From Marchantia polymorpha subsp. ruderalis (taxonomy: Eukaryota > Streptophyta > Marchantiopsida > Marchantiales > Marchantiaceae), in assembly GCA_037833965.1 (NCBI GenBank), contig AP031355.1, positions 17,633,501-17,697,500 on the forward strand: 64,000 nt of DNA, written 5' to 3'. Both the position numbers and the translations under genes were made by a program. Under the pieces are notes generated by a model. It did no database searches and was not told the DNA's origin. It saw only the letters and a program-made list of their open reading frames with translations. Shown one piece after another: positions 59,797-64,000 of the stretch; position 1 is the first letter of the stretch, and each line of letters starts with the position of its first letter.

Positions 59797-62604
59797 CCTA
59801 TTGGCGAAGACCCGGGTCGCCAAAAACACCCGGGTCTCGCAAAAGCTCAATAACACCGCCAATAATGGTCCGATTAACCTCAAACCTGGCTCAATGCACT
59901 GTATTGGTGCCCTTATGATATTGCGACATCAAACTCAATTTTATTATTTGTCGAAGTATGACAGTAGAGTAGTCTGGCTAATACGGATGGCGGGAGTCTT
60001 GGGCGGGTGCCCAAGACGGATCTTTGGCTTCTCCACCCCGAACGCCTTCATTTTCGCCTTCTTTGATCGCGTTACAGGCGCAGCTGGTAGATCACCGCTT
60101 TCGCCACCCGCAGTATCCGTTGCGGCGGCCACCTCAGCAGGGATAGCAGGATAGTACGAGAGAAACTCAGGCGGAATTGAGAAGTACTTTTGAGACAAGG
60201 ATACCAGTTTCTTCTCCGTCAGCGTCTTGATCTCAAGTCGAAGCAGCTAGAGATAATCAATGGATTCAATATCATCAATGGATTTGACGCCGGGCCCGAG
60301 CAGGTCATACAAAATCGCACGACGAACAACATCGATATTGGTGGGCAGAATCATTGGAAAGTGCATCGACTCATCATCAAGTGTCGTTGCGAGGTCGTCG
60401 TGGAAATGCGTTGATGACGACGACGACGTTGATGCGTTCCACGACGCTCTTCTCGATTTCAAAGTAGTAATGGCTCGTGTAGTTTGTCGGCATCGGCTTC
60501 AAGTACTTGATGAGTAAAGGGCTCCATTCGCTGAAGACAGGTCGGGTCGCAAAACGATGATCTAGAAATTTGGCAGAGACAGATTTGATGTCATTCAACA
60601 AAGATACAATCGCACCGGGGCTGTATAGATTGACGCCGCACATCTTGTTTCGACATCAAGCAATGACACGATCAGCCACGTTGTGCGAGTGGCCTGGAAT
60701 GAGATAGTGAATGACGATCTTATCATAGAAAAGCAATTAAAGGAGGGCATAGAACATGAACACAAGCTTAGATTTGTTTTGACCCACACAGTTATCGAGA
60801 ATCATTAACAATATCTTCGGCGGAATGCTGCCACGTTGCCGATGATACAAAGGACAAAGTCTACATAGCGCGTCTGCGCCTTTGCCTTGGTCGCGCTCAT
60901 CATAGACCAGAACGTTGTTGGCGCCATTCGTGATGTCGGCAATGATGAAGTTCTGCATCATGAAATTGGAATTAAATAATCAGCAAAGGGACGTTGGTGC
61001 TCATAGTGAAGTAACACAAAGCTGCCATCAAAATCCTCAATTTGAATCTGTATCACCGGCACGCCTTCATGTTCGATAGCTCTATTATCAGCTTGAGGTT
61101 CTTCGAAAGTATAACTGATGATCGTCATCGGAATGGCCTGCTTTGGCGTCGACATCGCTCGTCGCTGATCAATCGCTGCCGACAGATGCATCATCTTTTT
61201 CAAAAGCAAATGCTCGCGTTCTTCACTCGGGAGATCATCTCTGTCAAGCTGAACATCAATGCGAACACACGCATCACAAACGTCTTCTGCCGTCCTTGTT
61301 AATCGAACACATGAATACTCCAGCTTAACGTATTGAGTCTATCGGCTGTAACTCATCACACGACGATTCATTTTCATCATCTTATCAGAATATTCCTTCC
61401 ACGACTTTGTCCAAGTTAAGCCCTCTTCAACAAAATAATGGCGCGGTCGTCGATGTGCACATGGAAATCCGTCCTCGAGGTTCCAGTTGTTGCACACGCT
61501 AACGAATGCAGCTAGATCATACGCAGTGAGAGCGTGCGTTGGGATCCGCGGCGGCCGACGAGTGTGCAGCGTGTCGATCCCCTCCCTCACGACCTTCCTC
61601 AAACGAGTTATTCGGCTGCCACCAACATGGATAATTGTCCGAATGACGTTATCAGATAGATCATGATGCATAAGATCCAATACAATTCCTTCTTCTTGCT
61701 GCCATTCCTCGCCTCCGTATTTGGTATTCATTGTGTCCCATTTTGATCTCAGCTTGGCGAAAGCCTCTTGTCCCATAATCAAAATCGCCCTCTTCATTGC
61801 GTTGTCTTGAGTATTGGAGTTTTTCTTGGTATTGCGTTGCGATACACATTGATAAGATCCACTGATTCCTCCATACTTTCACTTCTTCATCAGTACTTCG
61901 ACGACAGAGCTCAGCTCCGACACTCGTGTAGAAGCTGTCAATGACATTAATGCACCAGATCCTGACGATGAACCGGACACATTATGCGGGCTCATGCCAC
62001 TGCTCATGAGCTGATCGCGCCATCGGGAGATAATCAGACACTCATGCCACACAGACAGATAATCCAGTATGGCGTTCATCGCTGCATGGATGTTCTTCTT
62101 CGACCTCTCAATAGATGCGATCAAATCATTATTGTCAAACCCCCATGCCTGAATTTGCTTCTTCAGCTCAATAATACAATCCTCCTTATCCTTCTTACTC
62201 ATTGGCGCTACTCACCCTGCCTGCCAACTGCCTGACTCCTCACTCGTTTGATTGACGAGTTTTCATTTACTAAGACAAGGAAAGCTGAAGGGATATTTAT
62301 AGAAGGAGTACAAATAAAATATGATGTATATACTCGAGATATATTGTTTAGCTAAATTTCTTCGAAAGAAGGCGATTTGAGGGGTCGGTGCTCGACGATG
62401 ACTATCTGCTTTGCAAATCTTAAAAAATGCAATACTCTCAAGTCCGTGCGCAGTTCAAAGAAGCTGCATGATGTGGAACCTTCCTGACACATTCTGAGCC
62501 CATTCCCCGCCGATTTGCGTGACTTTTTGGAACAGCTCAAAAATAATTAAATAAGTCGATTTCACTTCGACTTTTTTGCGAGAATCCGAGTCGTCGCCAA
62601 TAGG
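59797..62604 (-). mobile_element. DNA element with related inverted ends and a DUF7869-like coding relic
   Basis: The left end CCTATTGGCGAAGACCCGG (from 59797) and the right end read inward on the minus strand, CCTATTGGCGACGACTCGG (from 62604), match at 17 of 19 positions. The ends enclose about 2.8 kb whose minus strand carries a degraded coding region. This layout is that of a cut-and-paste type DNA element. I cannot define a target-site duplication: the flanks are TTAAATG on the left and TTCATTT on the right. The superfamily is therefore undecided. Confidence 0.65.
59944..62202 (-). pseudogene. DUF7869-like transposon protein, broken
   Basis: From an ATG at 62202 one frame runs to about 60.965 kb with in-frame stops at 61881-61879 and 61341-61339. 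It then shifts by one base (near DYL/NSNF) and continues with stops at 60739-60737 and near 60655. The last part (60198-59944) is in yet another frame. Order of recognisable parts: Ser-rich N-terminal segment; EEREHLLLKKMMHLSAAIDQ region with CxxC-like VCDACVRID; QNFIIADITNG; LDNCVGQNKSKLVFMFYALL; PGHSHNVADRVIA. The DNCVGQNK and GHSHNVADRV blocks are what I associate with DUF7869 proteins of repeat-like genes in mosses, algae and oomycetes, from memory. Catalytic function is not established. Confidence 0.65.
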
Positions 62605-64000
62605 TTCATTTGCTCAGAAAAATGGTCAAGCGACGAGGAGACTTGTTGCGACACCTCAGCGTTTCCTCGAACTTCAAAAACCCTAACCCTAGATTAGAAA
62701 CCTTAACCCCAGATGGTGGATTAACACTAACACATATCACAAGCTCAAAATCTTCTCTAGGTAAATTATATATCTTGATACTTCATTCAATTTTTTTCAT
62801 GTTTAAATACAAAAATTCAGTATTAAATCTTTAGCATAATTTATTGTTACAACATGTGAAAACATAATTATTAATAACTAAATTAATCTTGTATTAATAA
62901 ATGGAATATTGTAACTTTGTGCATGTGCACATATTTTAGGGAATGGCCTATTATACCACACCCGAGGCTAATGTGCACTACTTATACCCTTTCACTGTGT
63001 ACTCAAAAACTATATCACACATCTCTACTAAACACAAAGATGACTCTGACCAATCACAAAGCTCTGTTTTTTATAGTATAGTAAGGAGAATTATAACTAG
63101 TCCCCCGTATGTACATTCATTTGAATAAATTGAAATTCAACATCTTCAAATACAAGATTTTGCTGTTATTGAAGTTTGTAGTAGATAATTTTTTTATTTT
63201 TTTTAATCATCACAAGAAAGTGCCAATTCACTCGTTTAATTTATTTTTCATCTCACAAAATAATACTTTTTTTTAGTTTTTTCACAATCACTAAAATTTC
63301 AATTTTTTCAATCAAAGTTTTTAAAACAATTTCAAACTCAATAATATTTATATAAATGCATTAATTAATCTAAAATTAAAAATAAATGTCTATGAAAATA
63401 TTATTTTACCTGCAATGAAAACATATGAAGTTTGTATTATCATTCTACGACAATATGTATTTAATATTTATTGCCAAATTTATTAATTAAATATCAAGAT
63501 TCAAAACATGTTAAGTTTAAATGTAGTTTAAAGCATAAAGTTTATTAGAGATACTTTACTATATTTATCCTTGCCATAATTCAGAAATATATTTATTTCT
63601 TGCCTCATTAATTTTTAAATGAGTTGAAATCTATGGTGAAATCAAATCAAATTAACATAGCAAAACCATCCACAGATATTACACTCTTTTAATGCCACAG
63701 TTATCATGTTAAAAAACGACTGTGATAACATCTAGTATTGAAAAATAAACATCAAAATAATAACGTTGATATTGACTCTCTTCACTTTTCTATATGATGA
63801 GAGCATTTTATATCTCGAACATTTCAAGATGTTTTCTCTTAAAATTTTCATTATTTAACCAGTAGAAATAGTATCAAGCAGATATCTAAAAATTACGATG
63901 AGCTATAAGTTATCTAAAACATAATAATGTCACTATATCAATAACTCTAGATTGAGTCATCTTTAGTCATCTTTCGTGTATGCGCACATACATATATATA
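62605..64000. other. AT-rich DNA, no gene seen
   Basis: After a short CCCTAACCCTAG-containing stretch near 62682 the sequence is extremely AT-rich to the window end. Open frames are short and unrecognisable. Confidence 0.5.

Noticed and set aside
62682..62712. CCCTAACCCTAG stretch resembling telomeric repeat
   Set aside because: Only about two units, degenerate and surrounded by unrelated sequence; not evidence of a telomere.

Overview
This window is nuclear DNA of a land plant. Its genes carry many short exons with GT-AG introns and plant-type coding sequence, and they sit in AT-rich intergenic DNA containing transposon remains. One gene encodes CFAP57/FAP57, an axonemal protein that plants keep only if they make swimming sperm. 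The host is therefore most likely a seed-free plant such as a bryophyte. Moss is my best guess from intron size and gene structure; the species cannot be read from the sequence.

Layout. 1-6.4 kb: augmin subunit 6 (AUG6), minus strand, 3' end outside the window. 6.4-11.5 kb: GC-rich low-complexity upstream DNA, then AT-rich DNA with a perfect 27-bp hairpin. 11.5-13.6 kb: exosome subunit RRP42, plus strand. 14.9-15.7 kb: an intronless, acidic, probably plastid-targeted protein. 16.85 kb: tRNA-Thr(CGT). 19.7-22.2 kb: an old, degraded hAT transposon inserted in one copy of a dispersed repeat. 24.8-26.4 kb: MAGO (exon junction complex), minus strand. 29.5-34.0 kb: a 4.46-kb hAT element with 17-bp terminal inverted repeats, a near-perfect 8-bp target duplication, a 32-bp minisatellite and a broken transposase. 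34.2-34.7 kb: a ~240-bp tandem duplication. 35.1-35.9 kb: magnesium-dependent phosphatase 1 (MDP1)-like HAD phosphatase. 37.8-38.7 kb: intronless, GC-rich alpha/beta hydrolase of the monoacylglycerol lipase/caffeoylshikimate esterase group. 41.4-50.0 kb: CFAP57, minus strand, 18 modelled exons, with a tRNA-like sequence in one intron. 52.4-56.0 kb: Bruno/CELF-type RNA-binding protein (BRN1/2-like), plus strand, head-to-head with CFAP57. 59.8-62.6 kb: a degraded DNA element with related ends and a DUF7869-like protein relic. 62.6-64 kb: AT-rich, no gene seen.

The host genes are unrelated housekeeping or developmental functions (microtubule branching, RNA decay, splicing-coupled mRNA marking, motility, mRNA binding). 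They do not form an operon or pathway. I found no new multi-gene system. The most informative unusual features are the two related hAT elements, their internal repeats and hairpins, the second DNA element, and the CFAP57 gene structure (a GC-AG intron, an intronic tRNA-like sequence and a candidate cassette exon). All exon models were built by hand from splice-site phase and family similarity and have no transcript support.
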